From: JANNPJ01 sp965200525 | GTDB taxonomy: Bacteria; Actinomycetota; Actinomycetes; Actinomycetales; Kineosporiaceae | Direction: 5' to 3' | NCBI GenBank assembly: GCA_965200525.1 | Contig: OZ241368.1 | Coordinates: forward strand, 3,410,001 to 3,474,000 | DNA length: 64,000 nucleotides | Shown: one piece after another, positions 35,078 to 42,813 of the stretch | Layout of the letters: every line of letters starts with the position of its first letter | Position numbering within the stretch: position 1 is the first letter of the stretch | Translations under genes and position numbers: made by a program | Notes under the pieces: model-generated | The model's database searches: none | What the model saw: only the letters and a program-made list of their open reading frames with translations | What the model was told of the DNA's origin: nothing

Positions 35078-36021
35078 GGTCTACCTCCGAACAGGAAACG
35101 CCGAGGATTGGTGACGTCGATGGCGTGCTCGGCGGCTCTGCCGAAGCCGAAACGAACGGGGTCGGCGTAGGGCCGGTCGCTGCCGCGGATCACGGCGTCG
35201 ATCCCGAGCACCCGGATCAGCGCGTCGACCGCCTGCGGGCCGTAGCTGGAGGTCTCGACGAACACCCCCGGATCGATGACGCCGAGCCGCCCGCCCCGGG
35301 CCTGCAGGCGCTCGTGGTGCAGCGGCGCCAGCCCGGCGCCGGCCACGAAGCCGATCCGCAGGTGCGGCAGCAGCGACCGGCCGCGCTCGTGCCAGGACCA
35401 CCAGGCCGCCTTCAGCTGGGCCGGGTAGTCGACGACCGCCGGCCACCAGCTCGGCAGCTCCTCGACCGGGGTGTCCGGGCCGCCGTGACCGTCCGGGGCC
35501 GCCGCCGCTCCCGGGTGCACCAGCACCGGGCGGTCGGCCTGCTCGCAGACCGCCAGCACCGGGGCCAGCTGCTCCAGCATGGTCGGCGTGGCCAGCCAGG
35601 TGGCCGGCACCTGCAGGCCGGCGAAGCCGCCGGCCAGCCGGGCGGCGAGCGAGTCGAGGTCGGGCTCGTGCCGGGCCACCGCGGCCCAGGCCCCGAAGCC
35701 GGCCGGCAGCGCGGCCGCCCCGGCGTGCCAGCTGTCCAGCAGGTCGTGGGCCTGATCGGGGGGCAGGTCCTCCAGGCCGAGCGGGCTGGACAGCGAGATC
35801 AGCCCGAGCCGGGGCGCGTCGGGGAAGGCCGCGTCGTCCATCAGGACCCGGGCCTCGACGTCGTGGTCGTGGGGCTTGACCTCGTACGGCGGCTCGCCGA
35901 CCAGGTGCAGGGTCCAGCCCCGCAACATGGGCGGTCGCGAGCGGGCCCGCAGGGCCTCGATCAGGGCGTCCGGCCAGAGATGCTGGTGGACGTCGATCCG
36001 GGTGCCTTCGATCGGCTGCAC
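35074..36021 (-). CDS. Amidohydrolase 2 (ACMSD-type metal-dependent hydrolase/decarboxylase)
   Basis: A 315-residue TIM-barrel protein. The N-terminal metal motif is IDVHQHLWP; DRPVLVHPGAAA holds a second metal-binding His, and the C-terminal IRGSDRPYADP holds the conserved Asp. These are the hallmarks of the ACMSD-like amidohydrolase family, which includes non-oxidative decarboxylases and C-C or C-N hydrolases. GTG at 36021 is preceded by AGGAGG. It forms an operon with the thiol dioxygenase behind two LacI operators. Substrate unknown. Confidence 0.85.
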   Translation of the reverse strand: MQPIEGTRIDVHQHLWPDALIEALRARSRPPMLRGWTLHLVGEPPYEVKPHDHDVEARVLMDDAAFPDAPRLGLISLSSPLGLEDLPPDQAHDLLDSWHAGAAALPAGFGAWAAVARHEPDLDSLAARLAGGFAGLQVPATWLATPTMLEQLAPVLAVCEQADRPVLVHPGAAAAPDGHGGPDTPVEELPSWWPAVVDYPAQLKAAWWSWHERGRSLLPHLRIGFVAGAGLAPLHHERLQARGGRLGVIDPGVFVETSSYGPQAVDALIRVLGIDAVIRGSDRPYADPVRFGFGRAAEHAIDVTNPRRFLFGGRP

Positions 36022-36078
36022 CTAGCACCTCCTCCTGGCAGCATCTCACCTGGCCGTGTAAACAGGCCGTTAACCTGC

Positions 36079-36119
36079 GGTGAAGCGCTTCACCGGTGAT
36101 CTCAGTGAAGCGCTTCACC
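36079..36119. promoter_or_regulatory. Tandem LacI-type operators
   Basis: GGTGAAGCGCTTCACC at 36079-36094 is a perfect 16-bp palindrome; a second copy differing only in its first base lies at 36104-36119. Centres are 25 bp apart. The central GCGC with flanking AA/TT is typical of LacI-family sites, and a LacI gene starts at 36154. Confidence 0.88.
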
Positions 36120-36153
36120 GGGGAGAGTGTCAAGGTCGGGCTACCGTGGAGTC

Positions 36154-37161
36154 ATGAATGGGGGGCGTCATCGGCCGACGCTGCGCGACATCGCCGACGA
36201 GACCGGTCTGTCGCCGGCCGCGGTGAGCTACGCGCTACGCGGCCTGCAGGTCACACCGGAGACCCAGGCCCGGGTCCGGGAGGCGGCCGAGCGCCTGGGC
36301 TACGAGGCCGATCCGATCGCCCGGGCCCTGGCCTCGGGCCGGACCGACACCATCGGCGTGCTCTGTGGATCGCTGGCCGACGGCTGGCACCAGGAGGTGG
36401 CCGCCGCGCTGGGCCGGGGCCTGATCGCGGTCGGGCGCAACGCCTTCACGCTCGACGCCGGCAACGATCCCGACCGCGAGACCATGCTGGCAAAGCGGCT
36501 GGTCGATCAGCGCGTCGATGCGCTGATCGTGCTCCCGGTGAACCCGACCGCCACGGCCTGGACCGACCTGGCCCAGCGGACCGTGCTGGTCGCGGTGGGC
36601 GACGGCCTGCCCGACGCCGAACCCGCGGCCGAGGTGGTGTTCGACAACATCACCGGGGTGACTCACGGCCTGCGCCTGCTGGCCGCGGCCGGCCACACCC
36701 GGGTGACCGTGCTGACCCCGACCGATCGTTCCACCCCGGACCGGCCGGCCGTACAGGTCGTGCATCAGGTGGCCCCGGAGCTGGGGCTGACCGCGCAGGT
36801 GCTGACCTGCCCGCACGATCTGGAGAGCGCGGCCGCGGTGGTGCGCTCGCAGCTCACCGGCGATCGGCCGCCGACCGCCTTCCTGTGCCTGGCCGACTCG
36901 ATCGCGTTCGGCGTCTACGCCGCCGCCCGCGATCTGAAACTGTCGGTGCCGGACGACGTCTCGGTCGTGGGTTACGACGACCTGGCCGTGTCGCGGCTGC
37001 TCACCCCGCCGCTGTCGAGCTACCGCTGGCCGGTGGACGAGCTGGTTGAGGCGGTGGTGACCCGGACGGTCGCGGCGATCGAGACCGGCGAGCGCCGTCC
37101 TCGGGCCGTGATCGTGCCGGAGCCGATGCCTCGAGGAAGTGTCGCCGCCCCCCGGAAGTGA
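36154..37161 (+). CDS. LacI-family transcriptional regulator
   Basis: A 335-residue regulator. HTH and hinge helix occupy residues about 8-55 (TLRDIADETGLSPAAVSYALRG). The periplasmic-binding-protein-like effector domain follows (TIGVLCGSLADGWHQEVAAALGRG, TAFLCLADSIAFGVYAAARDLKLSVPDDVSVVGYDDL). ATG at 36154 is fixed by TACCGT at 36142-36147 ending 6 nt upstream (leaderless). The two operators at 36079-36119 sit between it and the divergent amidohydrolase/thiol-dioxygenase operon, which it probably represses along with itself. Confidence 0.93.
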   Translation: MNGGRHRPTLRDIADETGLSPAAVSYALRGLQVTPETQARVREAAERLGYEADPIARALASGRTDTIGVLCGSLADGWHQEVAAALGRGLIAVGRNAFTLDAGNDPDRETMLAKRLVDQRVDALIVLPVNPTATAWTDLAQRTVLVAVGDGLPDAEPAAEVVFDNITGVTHGLRLLAAAGHTRVTVLTPTDRSTPDRPAVQVVHQVAPELGLTAQVLTCPHDLESAAAVVRSQLTGDRPPTAFLCLADSIAFGVYAAARDLKLSVPDDVSVVGYDDLAVSRLLTPPLSSYRWPVDELVEAVVTRTVAAIETGERRPRAVIVPEPMPRGSVAAPRK

Positions 37162-37180
37162 CCTCGCGGTGGGCGGTCGC

Positions 37181-37450
37181 TCACATCTGCGGAGTCGGGC
37201 CGGCCGGGTAGTCGGGCGTGCCGTAGACCGTGCTCGGGGCGATCTCCTTGGGCATCAGCAGCCAGAGGATCGGGTAGATCAGGATCTGGGAGCCGGGGAT
37301 CAGGAGCAGGACCAGCACGAACAGCAGCCGGGAGGGCCACGGGTCGAAGCCGAAGCGGCGGCCCAGGCCGGTGCAGACGCCGGCCAGCAGCCGGCCCTCG
37401 CTCGGCCGGACCAGGCCCTGGTCGCGAAACTTCTGGTGGATCTGGTTCAT
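37181..37450 (-). CDS. PspC-domain small membrane protein
   Basis: An 89-residue protein. The PspC pattern is LVRPSEGRLLAGVCTGLGRRFGFDPWPSRLLFVLVLLL, followed by a second helix (QILIYPILWLLMPKE) and a Pro-rich tail. PspC proteins take part in envelope stress responses. ATG at 37450 was chosen as the Met directly before the domain. Convergent with the LacI gene (19 bp). Confidence 0.88.
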   Translation of the reverse strand: MNQIHQKFRDQGLVRPSEGRLLAGVCTGLGRRFGFDPWPSRLLFVLVLLLIPGSQILIYPILWLLMPKEIAPSTVYGTPDYPAGPTPQM

Positions 37451-37586
37451 GTCGGTCGTCTCCGTGGTGAGAAGGTCTGAGTGTTTCTGACCTCTCCAGA
37501 GTGCGCCCGAACCGGGCGCCCCGGCATCCGGGACGGCCCTGGCTGATCCCTGACCGCAGGCCCGCCGGCCCGGTCCGGAGCCAGGG

Positions 37587-38492
37587 TCAGGCGTTGCCCG
37601 CCCGAACCCCACTGAGGGCGCTCATCACAGCGAAGGCCAAGGTCAGGGCGGTAATGGCGGCGCCGATGGTCATTAGGGTGCGGTAGTCCCGTTCCGTGGC
37701 CGAGCGCAACGCGTGCCGGCCCGGTGGACCGAAGGCCGCGGCCGGCCGATCGGTCGCCCGCAGGTTCAGGTAGATGCAGGCGATCGTGATCACCAGGCCG
37801 AGGTACTGGCAGAACTCGATCCACTCCTGCAGCCGCACCGCGAAAGCGATCTCGCCGGGCTCGAAGATCCGGAAGATCCGGTAGCCGATCATCATCGCGA
37901 ACAGCGGCACGGTGAACAGGGGCGGCGAGAGGGTCCGCCAGAAGAGGCCGGTCAGGATCGGCGGCTTGGGCCGGGCCAGCAACGGCACCACCGTGCCGAC
38001 CAGGCCGATGGCCAGGCTGATCTGCCGGAACATCGACTCGATGTCGAACCCGACGGTGATGTTGTGCAGGTTGGTCTCGGCCTGCGCGTTGACCGAGTCC
38101 AGCTCGGCCGGGGTGACGATGCCGAGCACCCGCTGCCCCCACGAGATCTCCTCGCCGGCCAGCACGAACGTGCCCAGCCCGAGCAGCAGGACGGTCACGG
38201 CCACCGCGTACTGCCGGCGGCGCGCGAAGTACGGCGCCGCGCTCAGCGCCACGATGCTGGTGAACAGGCAGAACGAGAACTGGGCCCATTCGACCGGGTA
38301 GTCCTCCTGAAGCATCCGGTCGTAGGCGGGCCGGAAGACGACCCCGGCGGCCAGCAGGGCGGCCAGCCCGGCCAGCGGCAACCAGAACACGGCCCAGGCC
38401 GGACGGCGGGAGATCCCGTCGCGGGCGGCGTCCCGTTCGATCGCCCGCCCGGCCCGCCGGCTGACGTGCTGCAAGGGCGTGGCCTGCAACAT
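37587..38492 (-). CDS. Conserved polytopic membrane protein with EEISWGQR motif
   Basis: A 301-residue protein with about seven or eight transmembrane helices. A conserved cytoplasm/membrane-edge motif (VLAGEEISWGQRVLGI) is followed by NAQAETNLHN. Proteins with this motif occur in many bacteria without assigned function. The 199-bp gap to the next gene (38493-38691) holds no gene or clear signal. Confidence 0.75.
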   Translation of the reverse strand: MLQATPLQHVSRRAGRAIERDAARDGISRRPAWAVFWLPLAGLAALLAAGVVFRPAYDRMLQEDYPVEWAQFSFCLFTSIVALSAAPYFARRRQYAVAVTVLLLGLGTFVLAGEEISWGQRVLGIVTPAELDSVNAQAETNLHNITVGFDIESMFRQISLAIGLVGTVVPLLARPKPPILTGLFWRTLSPPLFTVPLFAMMIGYRIFRIFEPGEIAFAVRLQEWIEFCQYLGLVITIACIYLNLRATDRPAAAFGPPGRHALRSATERDYRTLMTIGAAITALTLAFAVMSALSGVRAGNA

Positions 38493-38691
38493 TCTCGCGC
38501 TCCCGTCCGGTCACTCGCTGTCATGAATTCTGACGCCGGACATCGGTCAGGCAAACAGCTGGTGAAACCAGGGGAGCTTAGTGCGGATTCTGAGCGGAGA
38601 TGACCCGATCTGAGTACCCGCTGAGAGTGACGTTGCGTGAGAGATGCCCGGATGCCACCGAGCTACTAATGTCTTGAATTTAGTCCCGGAT

Positions 38692-39441
38692 CTAGTGCCG
38701 GAGCCGCACCGGGACGTCGACCCGCAGCTCGGCTCCGAGCGAGCTGCCGCCGAGCAGCTCGAGGCCGTCGCCGCTCCAGAACCGCCCCGGGTCGTACCAG
38801 CCCGGACGCCGGTCGGCCGGCAGGAGACCCATCGCCTGGTAGGTCAGGGCCACGATCTCGGCGCAGTAGGCCGACTCCAGGCTGTCCTCGCTCCGATCCG
38901 AACCGCTGCCGCTGCCCGTTTGGGTGCCGGTGCCGGTGCCGGTGGCGGTGTCGGCCCGGACGGGTCGGTTGGTTCGGCGGCGGTGACGCCGGGCCCGGGC
39001 CAGCCAGCCGGTCGTCGGGCCCTTGCTGGTCAGCCAGCGGGCGGCCAGCCCGGCCGAGGTCGGGAAGGGAGTGCCGTCGACCCGGGCGATGGTGCGCAGC
39101 ACCGCGTCCTCGGCCTCCCGGGTGACGTCGGGCTGCAACTGGCGCAGCCAGGCCCGCTGGCCGTACCGCTCGGCCCAGACCACCACCGAGTCGTGCAGGT
39201 CGTGCAGCTGGGCCCCGCGGCGGTGCTCGCCGGCCCAGACGTCGGTCAGCGACCGGCCCAGCTCGGCGTGCCACATCAGCGGGGGCAGGTCCTCCAGCAC
39301 CACGGCCATGCCGACGTGATTGACCGGGCTGTTGGTCAGCGTCTGGATCGCCCGGTCGGCCCCGCTCTGGCCCCGGAACAGCCAGATGTCTCCGGTGCGG
39401 GTGAGATCGACCGCGTCGGTCAGCGACATCCCGGTGGGCAT
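38692..39441 (-). CDS. Permuted papain-like (NlpC/P60-superfamily, YiiX-type) hydrolase
   Basis: A 249-residue protein. The N-terminal GDIWLFRG and NHVGMAVVLE hold the conserved His, and the C-terminal YCAEIVALTYQAMGLL holds the nucleophile Cys; this order (His before Cys) marks the circularly permuted group. Between them lies a linker of alternating Thr/Gly and Ser/Gly (TATGTGTGTQTGSGSGS, about residues 165-181). ATG at 39441 has TAGGCT (39453-39448, minus strand) 6 nt upstream. Target bond unknown; peptidoglycan or lipid amide is possible. Confidence 0.75.
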   Translation of the reverse strand: MPTGMSLTDAVDLTRTGDIWLFRGQSGADRAIQTLTNSPVNHVGMAVVLEDLPPLMWHAELGRSLTDVWAGEHRRGAQLHDLHDSVVVWAERYGQRAWLRQLQPDVTREAEDAVLRTIARVDGTPFPTSAGLAARWLTSKGPTTGWLARARRHRRRTNRPVRADTATGTGTGTQTGSGSGSDRSEDSLESAYCAEIVALTYQAMGLLPADRRPGWYDPGRFWSGDGLELLGGSSLGAELRVDVPVRLRH

Positions 39442-39446
39442 TCTCG

Positions 39447-39453
39447 TAGCCTA
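39447..39453. promoter_or_regulatory. Overlapping divergent -10 boxes (bidirectional leaderless promoter)
   Basis: The heptamer TAGCCTA gives TAGCCT on the plus strand (39447-39452) and TAGGCT on the minus strand (39453-39448). Each ends exactly 6 nt before a start codon: ATG at 39459 (plus) and ATG at 39441 (minus). Only 17 bp separate the two start codons. Confidence 0.75.
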
Positions 39454-39458
39454 GGGGG

Positions 39459-39629
39459 ATGAAGTGGTGGAAGGCGCTCGGGCTGGCCGGTATCGCCGGG
39501 GTCGCGGCGACCGGGGTGATCGTGGCCCGCAACGAACGACGCCGGCGGGCCTACACCCCCGACGAGGTGCGCGCCCGGCTGCATCAGCGAGTGGCCGAGC
39601 TGCCGCCGGCTCCGGCCCACCGGGGCTGA
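39459..39629 (+). CDS. 56-aa single-helix membrane protein
   Basis: A short protein with one N-terminal helix (ALGLAGIAGVAATGVIVA, residues about 6-23) followed by a strongly basic cytoplasmic part (RNERRRRAYTPDEVRARLHQR). Small proteins of this type are frequent in actinobacteria and unassigned. The start is supported by the -10 box 6 nt upstream. The glutathione-peroxidase-family gene follows 38 bp later. Confidence 0.7.
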   Translation: MKWWKALGLAGIAGVAATGVIVARNERRRRAYTPDEVRARLHQRVAELPPAPAHRG

Positions 39630-39667
39630 CCGGAATACCCGGCCGTTCGCGAGCCGTTGGGCCTCGC

Positions 39668-40156
39668 ATGAGCATTCACTCCGTGCCGGTGTCGACTCTC
39701 AGCGGCGACCCGACCACTCTGGGCCAGTTCGCCGGTCAGACCCTGCTGGTCGTCAACGTCGCCTCCAAATGCGGGCTGACCCCCCAGTACGAAGGCCTCG
39801 AACGGCTTCAGAAGGCCTATGCCGAGCGCGGTTTCAGCGTGATCGGAGTGCCGTCGAACCAGTTCGGGGGTCAGGAGCCGGGCAGCGCCGAGGAGATCGA
39901 GAGCTTCTGCTCGGCCACCTACGGCGTCACCTTCCCGATGCTGGCCAAGACCGACGTCAACGGCCCGGGCCGGCACCCGCTCTACGACGAGCTCACCGCC
40001 CACCCGGACGCCGCCGGCGAGGCCGGCGACATCCAGTGGAACTTCGAGAAGTTCCTGGTCTCGGCGGACGGCGACGTGGTGGCCCGGTTCCGGCCCCGCA
40101 CCGAGCCGGAGTCGCCCGAGGTGGTGGCCGCGATCGAGGCCCAGCTGGCCGACTGA
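39668..40156 (+). CDS. Glutathione peroxidase-family peroxidase
   Basis: A 162-residue thioredoxin-fold peroxidase. The peroxidatic Cys lies in VNVASKCGLTPQY, the Gln in NQFGGQEPG and the Trp in IQWNFEKF, completing the catalytic set. FCSATYGVTFPML carries a second Cys, so it probably uses thioredoxin rather than glutathione, as in other bacterial members; actinobacteria generally lack glutathione. ATG at 39668 precedes the domain directly. Confidence 0.92.
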   Translation: MSIHSVPVSTLSGDPTTLGQFAGQTLLVVNVASKCGLTPQYEGLERLQKAYAERGFSVIGVPSNQFGGQEPGSAEEIESFCSATYGVTFPMLAKTDVNGPGRHPLYDELTAHPDAAGEAGDIQWNFEKFLVSADGDVVARFRPRTEPESPEVVAAIEAQLAD

Positions 40157-40184
40157 GCCGCCTGATCGGGCGGGTCCGGCCGGA

Positions 40185-41561
40185 TCAGACCGGCCGGTAC
40201 TCCGGCTCCGCCGCTCGTGTGGTCACCGCGCGGTGGCGGGTGGCCGCGCCGGTGTAGAGGGCCACGATCAGGGTGCCCACGCACAGGGCGGTCGAGCTGA
40301 GCCCGAGCGACCAGTGCACCCCGATCAGCCCGCCGAGCAGGCCCACGGTGATCCCGCTGCCGAACCGCAACCCGCTGGCCGACATGCCGTAGACGCCGAT
40401 CACCCGGCCCCGTTTCTCCGGCGGGGCCATCAGTTGGACCACGGTCTGGCCGATCGACATTGCGGCCAGGTTGGCCGCGCCCCCGATCACCAGCAGCAGG
40501 ATCGCCAGCGGGTAACTTCCGGTGACGGCGAAACCCAGGGTGCTCAGGCCGAAGACGAGCGTGCTGACCACTGCGGCCCGCACAGTCGGGCGCAGCCGGC
40601 CGGAGGCCTCCAGCAGCAGGCCACCGAGCACCCCGCCCAGCCCGTTGGCGAACAGCAGTACGCCGTAGGCGCCGTCCCCGGAGCCGAGGTCGCCGGCGAA
40701 GATCGGCATCGTCGACTGCAGGGCCACCCCGATGAAGAACGAGGCCAGCCCGCCGAGGGCGATCATGCTGACCAGGGTCGGGTTGTCGGCCACCTCGCGC
40801 AGCACCCGCACGGCGTCCAGCGCCGACAGCCGCACCCGGTTCACCGCGACGTCCCGGGTGTGGCCGGTAAAGGCGGTCCGGGCCAGGAAGACGGTCAGCG
40901 GCAGGTAGATCAGCACGTTGGCGAAGATCCCCCCGGTGGCGCCGAGGCCGTGCAGCAGCACCCATCCGACCACCGGCCCGAACAGGATGCCCAGGCTGCG
41001 GGCGGTGGCATTGAGCCGGACGGCGCTCGGCAGCTCCCGGGTGCCGACGAAGTCGTGCAGCATCAGCTGCTCGGCCGGCGCCCACAGCGAGCCGGCCAGC
41101 CCGTGAACGACCAGCAGCACGCAGGCGTTCCAGATCTGCAGGGTGCCGGTGAGGAAGAGCACGCCCCAGGCCACCGAGACCGACATGAACATCACCTGGG
41201 CCACCTGGATCACCCGGCGGCAGTCGAACCGGTCGGCCAGGCCACCGAAGTAGACCGAGAACAGCAGGAACGGGATGAAGTGGCTGATCACCTGGAAGCC
41301 GGCCAGGGCCGGGGAGTGGAACGTCTGCCACAGCACCCAGTAGGTGATCACGTGCTCGACGTTGTCGGCCATCATCGACAGCAGGGTGCCGCCGAGATAG
41401 GTCCGGCAGTCCCGGTTGCGCAGCGCGATGAACCGGGCCGGGGGCGGTGCGTCGACCGGCCGGGGCCCGGCGGCAGCTGCGACGACGGCGGGCTCAGCCG
41501 GTTCGCCGTCCGCCGGAGCGAGGTCGACGTGGATCTGGCCCGGAGCGCAGGCAGCGCACAT
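40185..41561 (-). CDS. Major facilitator superfamily exporter (EntS-like)
   Basis: A 458-residue protein with about 12 transmembrane helices after a soluble N-terminal extension of about 45 residues starting MCAACAPG. The MFS loop 2-3 motif is seen as GGLADRFDCRRV, and VVQLMAPPEKRGRVIGVYGM marks the loop 10-11 repeat. Closest in form to the EntS-like group that exports siderophores or drugs. GGAGGG lies 8 nt before ATG 41561. Upstream an inverted repeat ATGGG(N6)CCCAT lies at 41582-41597. Confidence 0.88.
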   Translation of the reverse strand: MCAACAPGQIHVDLAPADGEPAEPAVVAAAAGPRPVDAPPPARFIALRNRDCRTYLGGTLLSMMADNVEHVITYWVLWQTFHSPALAGFQVISHFIPFLLFSVYFGGLADRFDCRRVIQVAQVMFMSVSVAWGVLFLTGTLQIWNACVLLVVHGLAGSLWAPAEQLMLHDFVGTRELPSAVRLNATARSLGILFGPVVGWVLLHGLGATGGIFANVLIYLPLTVFLARTAFTGHTRDVAVNRVRLSALDAVRVLREVADNPTLVSMIALGGLASFFIGVALQSTMPIFAGDLGSGDGAYGVLLFANGLGGVLGGLLLEASGRLRPTVRAAVVSTLVFGLSTLGFAVTGSYPLAILLLVIGGAANLAAMSIGQTVVQLMAPPEKRGRVIGVYGMSASGLRFGSGITVGLLGGLIGVHWSLGLSSTALCVGTLIVALYTGAATRHRAVTTRAAEPEYRPV

Positions 41562-41581
41562 CGGTGAAGCCCTCCGAATTC

Positions 41582-41597
41582 ATGGGATGAAACCCAT
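41582..41597. promoter_or_regulatory. Inverted repeat upstream of the MFS exporter
   Basis: ATGGG at 41582-41586 and CCCAT at 41593-41597 flank ATGAAA. It lies 21 bp upstream of the MFS start codon and could be an operator. No adjacent regulator gene is seen. Confidence 0.4.
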
Positions 41598-41693
41598 CGT
41601 AGCCAGGCGGGCGCTCAACGAACAGGTAGACCAACGTGTACGCAGGTCACATCCGGCCGGCCCGGCAGCCATGATCACCGCGGCCGGCCGGGC

Positions 41694-42788
41694 CTAGGGG
41701 CGGAGCAGGCGGCGGAGCTCGCGGGCGGCCACCCGGGCCGCCCGGTTGGCCCCGATCGTGCTGGCCGACGGGCCGTAGCCGACCAGGTGGATCCGTGGCT
41801 CGGCGACCACCCGGGAGCCGTCGACCCGGATCCCGCCGCCGGGTTCACGCAGGTGCAGCGGGGTCAGGTGGTCCAGGGCGGCCCGGAAGCCGGTGCACCA
41901 GAGAATGACGTCGGCGGCCACGAAGTCACCGTCGGCCCAGCTGACCCCGCCCGGGGTGATCCGCTGGAACATCGGCCGGCGGACCAGGACGCCGCGTTCC
42001 CGGGCGGCGGCCACGGCCGGGGTCAGCCCGAGCCCGGTGACGCTGACCACGCTGGCCGGCGGCCGGCCGGCCCGCACCGTCCGCTCCACCTGGGCCACCG
42101 CCTCCCGGCCGGCTAGTTCGTCGAAAGGGCCTTCGTGCCAGACCGGTTCGCGCCGGGTGACCCAGGTCGTGGTGGTCCAGGTGGAGATCTCGGCCAGCAA
42201 CTGGACGGCCGAGGCGCCGCCGCCGACCACCACCACGTGCCGGCCGGCGAACTCCTGGGGACGGCGGTAGTCGGCCGTGTGCAGCTGGCGCCCCTTGAAA
42301 GTCGACGCCCCCGGGTAGGCCGGCCAGAACGGCTTGGTCCAGGTGCCGGTCGCGTTGACCAGGGCCCGGGCGGCCCAGTCGCCGTCGCCGGTCCGGACCA
42401 GCAGTCGCTCGCCGTCCCGCTGCACCGCGCGGACCCGGACCGGCCGGTGCACCTGCAGGTCGAACCTCCGCTCGAACCGGCCGTAGTACCCGGCCACCAC
42501 CTCGGACGCGGGCCGGTTCTCGTCGACCGGGCCGAGCGGGTGGTCGGGCAGCGGGAACAACCGGTGCGTGGCCCCGAACCGGAGGGTGGGCCAGCGGTGC
42601 TGCCAGGCTCCGCCCGGCCCCGGATCGGCGTCCAGCACGATCAGGCCGTCCGGCGGGTCGAACCCGGCCCGGCGCAGGAAGTACGCGCTCGACAGGCCGG
42701 CCTGCCCGGCACCGATCACCACGACGTCGACCGGCCGCGCGGGCCCGGGGCCGGATTCGGTGGCCCCGGTGGCTGGTCCGGTCATCAC
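41694..42788 (-). CDS. Flavin-containing monooxygenase-like NAD(P)/FAD oxidoreductase
   Basis: A 364-residue two-dinucleotide-binding-domain protein. FAD motif VVVIGAGQAGLSSAYFLRRAG, then GPGGAWQHRW; NADP motif HVVVVGGGASAVQLL; the second ATGTWTKPFWPAYPG and ILWCTGFRAAL segments match FMO/CzcO-type enzymes. GTG at 42788 has TACTCT (42801-42796, minus strand) 7 nt upstream. Substrate unknown. Confidence 0.88.
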   Translation of the reverse strand: MMTGPATGATESGPGPARPVDVVVIGAGQAGLSSAYFLRRAGFDPPDGLIVLDADPGPGGAWQHRWPTLRFGATHRLFPLPDHPLGPVDENRPASEVVAGYYGRFERRFDLQVHRPVRVRAVQRDGERLLVRTGDGDWAARALVNATGTWTKPFWPAYPGASTFKGRQLHTADYRRPQEFAGRHVVVVGGGASAVQLLAEISTWTTTTWVTRREPVWHEGPFDELAGREAVAQVERTVRAGRPPASVVSVTGLGLTPAVAAARERGVLVRRPMFQRITPGGVSWADGDFVAADVILWCTGFRAALDHLTPLHLREPGGGIRVDGSRVVAEPRIHLVGYGPSASTIGANRAARVAARELRRLLRP

Positions 42789-42813
42789 TCCGGCAAGAGT
42801 AGAGGCGAGCCGG

